Shown here: positions 20,441 through 31,780 of the stretch, one piece after another
Numbering within the stretch: position 1 is the stretch's first letter
Layout of the letters: every line of letters starts with the position of its first letter
Position numbers and translations under genes: made by a program
Notes under the pieces: generated by a model
Seen by the model: the letters and a program-made list of their open reading frames with translations, nothing else
Told to the model about the DNA's origin: nothing
Databases searched by the model: none
Source: Planococcus citri
Lineage: Eukaryota > Arthropoda > Insecta > Hemiptera > Pseudococcidae
Assembly: GCF_950023065.1 (NCBI RefSeq)
Contig: NC_088681.1
Span: 61,476,836 to 61,540,835, forward strand
DNA: 64,000 nt
Reading direction: 5' to 3'

Positions 20441-21830
20441 TCCAACAGAAAAAAATAACATCATATTCGTGTTCAGCGTCCTCAAAAATATATCAATAAT
20501 CGATATGTCACACTTCAGGGACCACACGTACAAAATTTTACTCTACTGAGCAGATTGGGGGGGGGGGGTATGGGCCTTACATAGAACCTAATCAAAAAAC
20601 TAATGCCAAATCCGTATTTTGCGCCACTGAAAAAACGCCAATCGACGTGTCACATACTACAGGGAACATTTCGTAAAGAGTTTTCCAATATAGAGTAGGG
20701 TAAGGGGCACTAAAAGCCCCAGAGAGGATCAAATCGAAAAAATAACACCGTATTCGTGTTCACCATCCTAAAAGACATAACAATCGATATGTCACATGCC
20801 CTACCTTTCATTTTTCAGTTTTCATTCAAAAAGCTCCCCCCCCCCAGAATTTGGGGCTAAATTCAAAAAAAAAATTGAAAATCGTGCGATATATCGAATT
20901 CTATATTTTCGAAGGAGCTGAACACGAATATGTCATCATTTTTTCAATTTGACACTTTACGGAGACGTTTTGTAAGCATTATTTCTATATAGAGGAGGGA
21001 GAGGGCACTAAAAGCCCCAGAGAGAGTCGGATTGAAAAAATTAGGCCATATTTGTGTTCAGCACTCTCAAACTCTCAAAAACATAACAATCGATATGTCA
21101 CAAGCCCTATCTTTCATTTTTCAGTTTTGATCCAAAAAGCCCCCCCCCCCCAATTTGGGGCTGAATTCAAAAAAACGTTGAAAATCGTGCGATATATCGA
21201 ATTCTATATTTTCGAAGGTGCTGAATACAAATATGTCATCATTTTTTCAATTCGACACTTTACAGAGACGTTTTGTAAAAAAAATGTCTGTACAAAAGAA
21301 GGGGAGGAGCCTTAAAAGCCTTACAGAAGGTCGGATCGAAAAAATAACACCATATTTGTGTTCAGCACCTTTAAAAACATAGTAATCGACATGTCACATG
21401 TCCTAACTTACGTTTTTCAGTTTTGACCCAAAAATCCCTCCCTCTAAGTTGGGGACGTTGGGGCTAAATTCAAAAAAATGTTAAGAATCGTGCGATATAT
21501 CGAATTCTATATTTTCGAGGGTGCTGAACACGAATATGGCATCATTTTTTCAATTCGACTCTTCACAGAGACGTTTTATAAGAATTTTGTCTATTCAGAG
21601 GAGGGGGAGGGGCACTAAAAGCCCCTGAGACAGTCGGATCAAAAAAATGAGGCAATATTCGTGTTCAGCGCCATCAAAAACATCACAATCGATATATAAC
21701 ATGCACTACTTGTCATTTTTCAGTTTTGATCCAAAGAGCCCCCACCCCCATTTGGGTCAAAATTCTCAAAAAATGTTGAAAGTTGTATGACATAATTATC
21801 GAATGCTATGTTTTCGAAGGTGCTTAATCA
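20440..21830. repeat. Tandem array, about 300-bp unit, 4-5 copies, internally palindromic
   Basis: Unit starts (GGCACTAAAAGCCCC) fall near 20706, 21006, 21308 and 21610. Each unit holds a plus-oriented module (ATTCGTGTTCAGCACC, then ATCGATATGTCACA), a poly-C run followed by TTTGGGGCTAAATTC, and then a minus-oriented module (GATATATCGAATTCTATA, AAGGTGCTGAACACGAATAT). The 300-bp unit is therefore two inverted half-units of about 150 bp. Short frames (for instance at 21052-21315) recur with the period and are not genes. Confidence 0.9.
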
Positions 21831-23240
21831 CAAATTGAATTAAATTTCAAAAGAATCGTCAAAGTAGTATGAAATATTGTAAAATCTGTTTGAAACTAGA
21901 AAAAATGCTAAAATTTTACACGAAATTCTCAAAAGTTGGATGAAATTTGAAACGATGTGAAAAATTATGAACTGCCGCCGAAGTTTCGGAAACCGTTAAA
22001 AAAATTTAATAAAATGCTACAAAATTTCTTAAAATTAAAGTGAAATGAACATGAATGAAAGAATTGGTCGCAATTTGGAGTAAAATAACGCAATAAGTAG
22101 GTAATTAAAAATTCGAAAAAACACAAAAATTAAGAAATCAATGAAATTGATGACAGTTTTCCAAAATGTCGTAAAATATTTCTAAAAAATTGTACAGAAA
22201 ACTAGCAAAATTGAGGATAAAAATGCATTAAAAATGAATAAATGATGCAAAAACTCACAAAATGTGGCCCAAATTTCGAAAAATTTGAGTAAAAAGTTGA
22301 TAAAATTTCTCAAAATTGCTATAAAAAAAAAAAACAAAAATGGTAAAATTCATTATATTTCCTTTAATTTTGAAAAAAATAAAAACTGTGCACAAAAATA
22401 CAGAAAAAGAGTAAAAAGTCGAAAAAAACCCTCTAAAATTCAACAAAAACTCAGCAAAATTAGTAAGAAGTCCTCGAAATTGATGAAAAAATTGATAAAA
22501 CCATTCCAAACTGTTGTAAAACATTTTTTAAAATGTACAAAGTATTGAAAATTTTCTCGAAATTGCTGAAAAGTCGCGGATTTCATCGACAAATAAAAAC
22601 ATGATTGAGAAAACACTATTCAAATAATGAACTTTGCAAAAAAACATTTGATATTGAAGAGAAATTCATTAAAAATAATGAAAAAATTGATATGACGTTG
22701 CCAAAATTTTGTAAAACATTGAAAAACGTAGCCAAACATTTACAAAATGATTCAATATCATTGTAAAGTGAACAAAAGTAGGAAAATTAATTGCAAAAAA
22801 ACTAAAATTATTTTTAAAAACATTTCAAGATTGCTAAAAAATCTCAGAATTTATTGAAAATATAAACAAAATTGGAAAAGTGTCATCGAAATCGGGAGTA
22901 GATCTAATGCAAAAATTAGTTTGAAAGTCAAAAAAATTCTAAAATGTAACGGAAATTCAGCAAAAAAATAAACAAATAAAATTGATCAATTTCTGCCAAA
23001 ATTTTGTAAAATATTCAAAAACTTCCGTATTGGCCAACTTTTTATGTAAATTACTAGAAAATGAACAAAAATTACTGAATTTAAAACACAAAGAAACAAA
23101 ATTGAAAAATTATTATCAAAATAGTGTAAAATGAAACGATAATCTATTCAAAATCGGGGGGGGGGAGTCAAAATTTTATCGAAATTTGGCAAAATTTACA
23201 TTAAATTATTGCGAAAATTGCGGGACAAAAAGACGAAATA
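21831..23240. repeat. Low-complexity AT-rich tract (AAAATTG / TGTAAAAT phrases)
   Basis: About 1.4 kb of A-rich sequence in which phrases such as AAAATTGATAAAA, CCAAAATTTTGTAAAA and CAAAAATT recur with no fixed period. Frames of up to 94 codons on both strands at about 22255-22548 consist almost only of Lys/Asn/Phe/Ser and are compositional artefacts. Confidence 0.6.
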
Positions 23241-23514
23241 TACCTAGTCCAAATGGGCTTAAGAGACTTGGAATGGGAAAAGAAAGGAGTTTAAATACTT
23301 TCAAAATTTTTTGACGTTTATTTCGAGAGGAGGGGGGAGCGTACAATTCTTTTAGATCTAGAAAAGTCAATGTGGCAACACAAAATTTTTGCGGAATTTC
23401 GAATTTTGAGATATTTCAACCCTCTCCCCCTCCCCCTCTACATAAAATCGAGGTCATTTTATTTTTTTCAATAACTTTATTTGGTATAGATGATGTAAAT
23501 TCCTTTAAATTGTA

Positions 23515-23710
23515 GTGGGAGAAAATTTTACATTTTCTCCCACTATACTGGGAGAAAATTATTTTTAATTTCTGTCGCCTATGCTGGGAGAAAATTATAC
23601 CTGAAAAAACCTTCCACCTATACTGGGAGAAATCTATTCCAGTCGCTTTACTGGGAGAAAAATAATCTGTCGCTTAGGCGATGGAATTTTTCTCAGTTGC
23701 TTAAATGGGA
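23515..23710. repeat. Short degenerate repeats of TACTGGGAGAAAAT plus a hairpin
   Basis: CTGGGAGAAA occurs four times after a 29-bp hairpin at 23515-23543 (12-bp arms GTGGGAGAAAAT / ATTTTCTCCCAC). Spacings are about 30-45 bp, with CTGTCGC or CAGTCGC and CCTATACT phrases between. The function is unknown. Confidence 0.7.
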
Positions 23711-23729
23711 ACCTATTTTTCTGTCCCCT

Positions 23730-24330
23730 TGGATGACGGAGTTTAGTGACCATTTATGACGTAAACGACCATGCCGCGAGCATTTTCCATCTCTACAATT
23801 CCAATCGACCAATTAAAACCCATTAATAATCGAATATCGCCGATGTTACGCGAATATATCCTCGTATTTCCGGTAGTGGCGCCTAGTTTTCCACCACTTC
23901 CGCATCGGCGACCAATCAAAAGCGAGTATTTCACGAATATCGCCGAATACATTCGATTATGACGCGAATACAACGCTAGCCGCGGATCTTGGCGCCACTG
24001 GAAGTCTACGACGCGTGCGCCACTTATCCTACCTTTTCACCTACCCGATGACGACTATATAATGCCGTGTAAAGCATAGAAGCGCGGCTGGTTTCCTGTT
24101 AACTTCTACTCGCTCAGTTCAGCCATCGCGGTCCCAGGTAGAAGTGAGGAACCATACCAAGTGCTACTTCTCGCTGGATTAACCTCCTCGCGGTCCCAGG
24201 AAGTATGCCTAGTCCCTGCTCCCTCCGTTTCCCTCCCTTGGCCCTAACCCAATGAAGAGAAACTGGATCCAAATCAAGTCCTGTAAATATGAGATGCTAG
24301 AGATGGTGCATCGTCCCTATCATGCCAATA
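23730..24330. other. GC-richer block, possibly LTR- or promoter-derived
   Basis: The block is rich in CG (GCGAATA, GGCGCC, ACGCGAATA) unlike its surroundings. It carries a TATA-like CTATATAATG (24056-24065), an initiator-like CTCAGTTCAG (about 24113), two copies of TCGCGGTCCCAGG (about 24127 and 24189) and AATAAATACT at 24327. Such a run of signals resembles the U3-R-U5 layout of an LTR. However, TATA and initiator are about 58 bp apart, too far for a standard pair, and no TG...CA ends or target duplication could be fixed. Confidence 0.3.
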
Positions 24331-24499
24331 AATACTTGGACAAGAAATGGATATCAGCTTGAGACTCTGTTATTATCATGGCCATACGTGGTAATTCCTA
24401 TTTCCCTTGGATATAATGGTAATTATTCTGTCCATCTTGAATTACCATCGAAATATGGCACCGAAGATAGTTGTTTTGGCCCTTTATTTTCCTTTTTTT

Positions 24500-24692
24500 C
24501 CCAAATCACACCCTATTGGATAAGTTTATTGGATAAGTTATTGGATAAGTACCCGGCATTGCGCACCCTGCCATTTATTGGATAAGTACCCGGCGACGTC
24601 ACATTTCGCCATTTATTGGATAAGTTATTGGATAAGTCAAACCCCGGCGATGCCCATTCCGCCATTTATTGGATAAGTTATTGGATAAGAAA
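24500..24692. repeat. Minisatellite of TTATTGGATAAGT units
   Basis: The 13-bp word TTATTGGATAAGT or close variants occurs about eight times, arranged as CCATTTATTGGATAAGT(TATTGGATAAGT) followed by ACCCGGC/CCCCGGCGATG spacers. Composite units of about 37-55 bp are visible. No gene is present. Confidence 0.85.
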
Positions 24693-27600
24693 AACCCCCA
24701 AACCCACAAAAAGTCCACAAGACAACAACGAAAATCTACAATTTTCTACTTTTTGATTAAATATATTCCCTATGTAATTCCATGTCACGAGTTCTTTTAT
24801 TTATTGACTTTTATCTTCATTGACCTATGGTAATATTGACGAGCAAATATTAATATTACGTCACCAAAGAATAATAATTCCATCAATACTCAAGTTGAGT
24901 AGAAATCCCTTACAGATGCCCCCACTTAGATATGCAATCGTATCTAAGTCCCTCAGAGAAAAATGCTACGAGATGAATATTCAATTGCTCCAGATTGAGT
25001 ATTTTGATACTTGATCGAAACAAATATTCCAATTCGAACGTCCATTGGTCTTCGAATAATATTACGAGCATATTTCCCCATTACAGGCATCGTTGCGTCG
25101 TGTCCCCACGTAAATATAAATAAATTTAAACCTTGGGAGGGAACCCCCTAAGCCCCTCGATACAGACGACCCTGAGAATCCCATTGAGCTAGTCACGAAT
25201 CGAGCGAGATATCAATTACAATCACTCTAACCACACCATTATGATAGTACCCAAAACAAGGAGAGTGCTTGATAGGATATCCAGTGCCGCAAAGTAGGTA
25301 TAGGTCGAATAGCTCCTTTTAGAGGCCCGGCAGATCCTATATTTATAAAGAAATAATCTTCAAAAGTTCATCTCGACCAGGAGGTTGAGGATTCTGAGAC
25401 TTTTGCAAGAAATTCAAAAACCATAAATCAAAAAATTTAATTTTTTGTTTTATGTTAGTTTTTGAAAATTTCTCCCCCCACAAAATAAGCCTCGTGAGGC
25501 TTCATTTTCAGGTTGAAGAAGTCAATGCGATGCCCAAGCATCCAAAAATTAATTTTTTTCGGCATTTCACCCTTCCTCTTCCCTGAATTTCATCTCAAGA
25601 ATCTTTTAGGTCAAATCTACCTAGCAATTGAAGTTCTTACTTGACGTCTTTTTAATTGGAAACATTTTCAAAATAAAATTTCAAGTTTTTTGGGGGGAGG
25701 GGGGGCATAAAATTTCAATTTTGAGAATAAGAGCTACTTTAAACACCTCTTTTTTCCATCCGAGCTTCCTAAATTCCCCCCCCCCTTCTCAAAAAATGGA
25801 TTATGTAGTTAGATTTATTTCGTAAAAATCGATGGAAATAATTTCTCTGATGATTTGAACATCCTGAAGCCATCCACGTTTTTTATTCCGAATCGACACA
25901 AGTTGAAATCTCTTCCATTCCTTCAAGTACATAGTTCGTATTTTCATTCAGACTCGGAAAGGAAATACACGATCGAGCTTTACAGCCAAGAATATTATTA
26001 ATCATCTTTATTTATACGTAATTTCCTCAGCATAGTAGCAGGTTCACTGTTCGGTATTACCAGTCCCTGCAGCCCTGCTCACCCCACACCCCAATTTCTT
26101 TCAGCGGAATCTCGCGAGTTTAGCTAAATAATACAGCGAGCGTAGCATTTAAACGAAAGTAGGAAACAAGAAGAGGGTGAGGGTGTAGGTGGTGTAGAGT
26201 ATATTAAACCATAATGCACAAAGCTCGACTTGGAAAAGGATTTTTGTAATATAACGTAGGAAAATATGTTATTGCCGAGCTGCGGTGCAGCGGTTTAGAA
26301 AAGAAACGCCAACTCACGTAAGGCAGAAACAATTGCGAGCTTTTTACACGAAGCCGAAGGTGGAGTAGGTACCTCCACCTCATCGTATACGATAAATGGC
26401 TACCGCGTAAACGCTGTAAAGACACCGCAACATTGTAAATAGCGAATAAAACCGACTAGAAATTACCATAGGTAACGAAAAGCTTGGCGCTATTCTCGCC
26501 GAGCAAAAGCAAACCAGAGCCAGAGAGCTGCATGGAAAGTGGAAATTGTAGGTACCTACGCGAATGCATTTGTCGGCGTCAAATGAAATTAGCCGAGTAA
26601 ATTTATCGATTTGGCGAATTATGCATTACCGCATACATTTGCCCTGCCTCCCTCGCTCGTCTTCTCGAACCCGTCCACCTTGCTGCACATGCCTGATGCC
26701 CCCCACCCCCACAAGTCGCGCAAATCAAAGTTAAACACGAAATTAAATTGCTGACTTGAAAGAGTAGGTACTATAGGTAGTGTAGGTACGATGACGTAAT
26801 AGGAAATTCGCCCTCGAGTAACCAATAAACGCTGCCACGTCGTTTTTTTTCAGCGTCGTTGTCCGAATCAAAATTAAATAAACGAACAGTTCGTTCGCTC
26901 GTCTTTTCTTTTATATTTATTTATTTTTTGTATTTTTTCGAGGAGAAAAAAAATATATATTTTCGCCAACAACGTTTCATTCGAGTGTCAACATTCGCTG
27001 TTGCTGTTATAACAAAAACAAACGTAATGAGAAAAAATTTAATTGCGGAATAACGACGTTTATATTATATTTTTATATAATGCAACCGAAAAGCTTTCGA
27101 GCGTCGAATTTTTCGCCTTTTAACAATATTAAAAGTTGGCGAGTTTATTTTTCTACGTATTAAGCTCGCTTCATCGTCTTCTCTTGTTGCTACGGCAGCA
27201 TTTTGCTTTTCACTCCAGCGGAACGGAAATCATTTTCATTACTTTATTATTTTAACGAAACACCGAAATATCACCTTTTTCTTTCGCCTTCCCTCGCACT
27301 CTCTCTCTCTCTCTCTAGATTCGTACCTTTTTCATTCCGCTTCCCTTCCCCCTCCCCCCGCCCCACGGGGTTCGTGCCATTTTCCCGACCATTTTATTAG
27401 CGAGTATTTTTAGAACGCTTTCGCTTGTGTTTCTCGCGCGCGTTTTGATACACTTTTGCAAATCATGACCTAGATTTGTGGGCTAACATCAACCCTTACT
27501 TGCCTCGTTCTCTTCCCTTCTCGCCTTAAAAAAACCGTACGTCAAATTTGCCGCCGCTCGAGGCGGATTTTCTTTAAAAGAAAGCGACGTTTGTTCGCTC

Positions 27601-28300
27601 GGTATAGTATTTTTGCGTAGGTCGTAACCCTCTACTTACCCCTTTTTTCCCAGCCTTAAAAATATGTATTATGACGAGAGCGTTGATTTCGAAAACGGGG
27701 GTAGAAGCGAACCTTAGTGTGCTCGAATCTTCAATCCTTGGTGCCCCCTACCCCTCTGTGAGTCTGTGCTAATTCTGACCTTTAAAATGTTTCCACTTTG
27801 CAATTTTACTGCAGCTTGTAAATTAATTTCAGGTGTGCTGAGTTATTTTTTAATTCAATTACGTTCCGGTGTACAGTGTAGCTGTACACACCGTTGATGG
27901 TATTTTATTAATGATGGTGGTTGCTCGCGATGCGATATAATAAACAGCTTTCATCAGATGCGCGCTATATATCGACACAGCTCGAGTCGAGCTTTCTGAG
28001 TGATTAATTTTTAAAGCGAGATAAGATGCACTAGATTGTACGTACAACGTTATGTTTTCGAGTGTAATTTGCCATAACTCGAGTAACATTGTTTGTAATT
28101 CGCGTGATTAAAAATGCAAGCAGATAGCGAGTCATTCGAGTTGACTCTTTTACCCTCTTTTGGTCTTTTCCAATTTCGGGAGTACAGGTGGTGCGTGCGG
28201 GTAGTTGATTAATGAATCGAAAAGCTCAGATACGTTCAAAACATACGAGAAGTTTGGTAACCTTTTCTAAGGGCAGTAAAAAGTGACTAATTTTCACAAT
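24693..28300. other. Intergenic DNA, no gene seen
   Basis: Single-copy-looking sequence with poly-C/poly-G short runs (about 25690 and 25776), a (CT)n tract at about 27299-27317 and CCCCTCCCC at about 27348. Frames are at most about 90 codons and lack domain motifs. No RNA gene was recognised. Confidence 0.4.
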
Positions 28301-28379
28301 TAATTTCCTCAAAAATGAAAAAGTACCCTTTCCTTTTTCTGACCATGTTTCAATGTTGGGAAAAAATGAAATCTGCAGG

Positions 28380-30830
28380 CTTCAACCTCAATAGAAGGGA
28401 CTTTGGAGGCAAAGAAAGCATCGGATCGAAAAAACAATACCATATTCGTGTTCAGCACCCTCTAAAACCTAACATTCGATATGTCACACGATATCCAACT
28501 TTTTTTTGAATTTTGCCCCAAATTGGGGGGGGGGGGCTTTTTGGTCAAAATTTCAAAATGAAAGGTAGGGCATGTGATACATCGATTTGTATGTTTTTAG
28601 ATACGCTGAATACGAATATGGCCTTATTTTTCCAATGGACCCTTTGAAAGGCTCCTAGCGTCCCTCCCCCTCCACCAATGGGGTAAAAGTTCAGATAAAT
28701 TGTCTCTGTGTGTGACACACCGATTGATATGTTTTTAAATACGCCGAACACGAATATGAGCTTATTTTTTCGATTGGACGCTTGGGGGGGGCTCTTACTT
28801 CGCCCATCTCCCTCCTCGGCTGAGAAAAAATTTGAATATATGGTCCATTTAGTGTGATACATCATTTAATATGTTTGGAGTCACGCTAAATACGGATATG
28901 GTCTTTTTAAAAAAAATTGGAATGGACCCTCCTTGAGACACTCGATTCCCTATCTCTCTCCCTAGTTGAGTAAAAATCCGAATAAATCATTTCATGTTGT
29001 ACCTTACATGGAATTACCTGTTTATCAGGACGGTATATGTAATGCAAATATGACCTTTGTTTTTAGATTGAATTCCATCTGAGCTTTCAGCTGAGGCATG
29101 GAAGGCGTTGAATCAAACAATTAAATCGTATTCACGTTCAGAATCTTTAAAACACATAGAATTTCACATATCGCTCGATCTCTTCTGTAATTTTCAGGTT
29201 ATAACGTTAAAATAGGGGGCTCAAAGAGGCCTAGAAGGGGTCGGATCAAAAAAATGAGGTCATATTTGAATTCAGCACCTTCAAAAATATAAAATTCGAT
29301 ATATCGCACGATTTTCAATTTTTTTTTGAATTTGGCCCCAAATGGGGGGGGGGGCTTTTTGGGTGAAAATTCAAAAATGAAAGATAGGGCATGTGACATA
29401 TCGATTTCTATGTTTTTGAAGGTGCTGAACACTAATATGGCGTTATTTTTTCGATTCGACCCTCTTTGGGGGTTTTAGTGCCCCTCCCCATCCTCTGTAT
29501 TGGAAAAATCTTTACAAAACTGTATGAGTTTCCTGTAGTGTGTGACAGATCGATTGACATGTTTTCACAAGTAGGTAAGATCTCTTAATCTACTTCTTTT
29601 CAGACAGTTATTTATAAAACTTACTTTGTATAAGTTCGGAAGTATTTTCACATGGAAGAAAAGAAAATTTTTTGAGAGGAAAGATCGTATTCGGGTTTAA
29701 AACCTTTAAAAATACCAAATTTCGAGACATCGCATGATTTCTTTTAATGTTTTCAGGTTTTCACGCAGTTAAAAGTGGTCCTGAGAGCGCAGGAAGTGTC
29801 AAATCGAAAAGATGACGCCATATTCGAGTTCAGCACCTTTGAAAATATAGAATTCGATATATCGCACAATTTTCGACATTTTTTAGAATTTAGCCCCAAA
29901 TTGGGGGAGGGGGGGGTCTTTTTGGGTCAAAACTGAAAAATGAAAGGTAGGGCATGTGACATATCGATTGCTATGTTTTTGGAAGTGCTCTACACGAATA
30001 TGGTGTTATTTTTTTGATTCCGCCCTCTCCAGGGCTTCTAGCACCTCTCCCCTTCCTCTGTATGGGAAAAATTTGTACAAAACAGTCACTGTAGTGTGTG
30101 ACAGATCGATTGACATGTTTTCACAACTAGGTAAGATCTCTTAATCTACTTCTTTTCAGGCAATTATTTATAAAACTTACTTTGTATAAGTTTGGAAGTT
30201 TTTTCACATAGAAGAAAAGAAAAATTTTCCGGGAGGAAAGATCGTATTCGGGTTTAAAATCTTTATAAATACTGAATTTCGAGACACCGCATGATTTCTT
30301 TTATTGTTTTCAGGTTTTCACGCAATTAAACGCGGTCCTGAGAGCGCAGAAAGTGTCAAATCGAAAAAATGGTGCCATATTCGTGTTCAGCACCTTTGAA
30401 AATATGAAATTCGATATATCGCACGATTTTCGAAATTTTTTTGAATTTATCCCCAAATGGGGGGGGGGGGTCTTTTTGGGTCAAAACTGAAAAATGAAAG
30501 GTAGGGCACTGGGCATGTGACATATCGATTGCTATGTCTTTGGAAGTGCTGTACACGAATATGGTGTTATTTTTTTGATTCTGCCCTCTCTGTGGCATTT
30601 AGCACCCCTCCCCTCCCTTTATATAGGAAAAATTCTTACAAAACGGTCCCTGCAGTGTGTGTCTGTGTGACACATCAATTGATATGTTTTCAAGTACGCT
30701 GAGTTCGAATATGAGATTATTTTTTCGATTAGTCTCTCCCTACGGATCCTAGTCTTATCTTCGATCTTATCTTTCAAAGCTGAGTGAAAATTCGAACATT
30801 TATAGACCCTGTCATATGACACATGAATTG
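28380..30830. repeat. Array of alternating plus/minus module copies (related to the 20-kb array)
   Basis: Half-units of about 130-150 bp, each with the bipartite module and a poly-G run, occur in mixed orientation. Plus copies lie near 28440, 29265, 29815 and 30375; minus copies lie near 28570, 28715, 28850, 29395, 29950, 30520 and 30670. Two blocks of about 550 bp, starting near 29220/29760 and 30315, are close duplicates, including the shared AGGTAAGATCTCTTAATCTA and GAGAGCGCAGRAAGTGTC segments. Repeated short frames such as those at 29956-30144 and 30517-30702 follow the duplication. Confidence 0.85.
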
Positions 30831-30839
30831 ATATTTTTG

Positions 30840-31780
30840 GTAAAGTTTGTCATTCTTTTATAGCATTTTGAAAAAAATTCAAGTTTTTCTCCAATTTTAT
30901 AAATTCTTTGTTATTTGTTAAATTTTTGTAAAAATTCAAACATTTTAAATTTTTAACTAATTTTTGAATCTTTGCGCACTATTTACACGGTATTTATCTT
31001 TTTTTTTCAATTTGCAATAAATTCTTCCATTTTTTGCTCACTTCAGGGTATAATTTCGAAGAACTTGTCAATTTTTTGTTATACTTTTCAAAACATATTG
31101 CAAGAAATTTGATCAATATTTGTTTACTCAAATTTTTCTTCAACTTTCAATAAATTTCCTTTCAATTGAAATGATTTTTTGTTGAATTTCAAATTTTGTC
31201 GACTTTTAGAGAAACTTTTGATTTGGGGGGGGGGGGGATACTGGACATGTTTTGTAAGCTTCAACATAATTTTCAATAATTTTTGAATTTGTGAAAAATG
31301 TTGACATATTTTTTCAAAAATAATTTTCATTTCTTCAGAAAAAAAATACAGCCATTTTACTGATTGGAAATTCTCGAGTTTAAAACCTTGTTTTTGGACA
31401 ACATTTAAATTTTTTTTGAAACTTTTCAAGTTATAGGTCTTGAAGTTCATTTTCAGCACCTCCAGAGGCTCCAGAGCGATTTGAAATTTCAGCAGAAAAT
31501 TCAGAAATCGCTGAGGGGCTACAGAATGACCTAAGTTGACTTGAAGAAATAATTCGTATTGCTTCACATATGCCAAAAAAATTTACATTTCATGAAAAAG
31601 TTCAAAAATAGTCCTTGAAGCAGTTTTTGAAATTTTATTAGTTTTTAAAACCTGCTCAAAAATTCAAAAATAAACCTTTTAGGACGTAAAATTTTAGTTA
31701 TGGGGGTTCCAAGCTTAATTTCGTTCAAATCGAAAAGGGCCAGTTCAAAAAAATTCCTTGTTTGGTGAACTCGGACGTTA
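30840..31780. repeat. Low-complexity T-rich tract
   Basis: T-rich counterpart (opposite strand sense) of the A-rich tract at 21.8-23.2 kb, with a G run at about 31227-31238 and one GGCTCCAGAGCGATTTGAAA segment (near 31467) of the 9.9-kb palindrome family. A 150-codon minus frame (31124-31576) has strongly biased composition and no domain, so I do not call it. Confidence 0.5.

Noticed and set aside
24056..24120. TATA plus initiator as a firm LTR promoter
   Set aside because: The spacing of about 58 bp is too long for a standard pair, and no LTR ends or partner LTR were found. Kept only as a low-confidence note.
31124..31576. 150-codon minus-strand open frame
   Set aside because: Lys/Phe/Leu/Gln-biased reading of a T-rich low-complexity tract, spanning a poly-G run; a compositional artefact.
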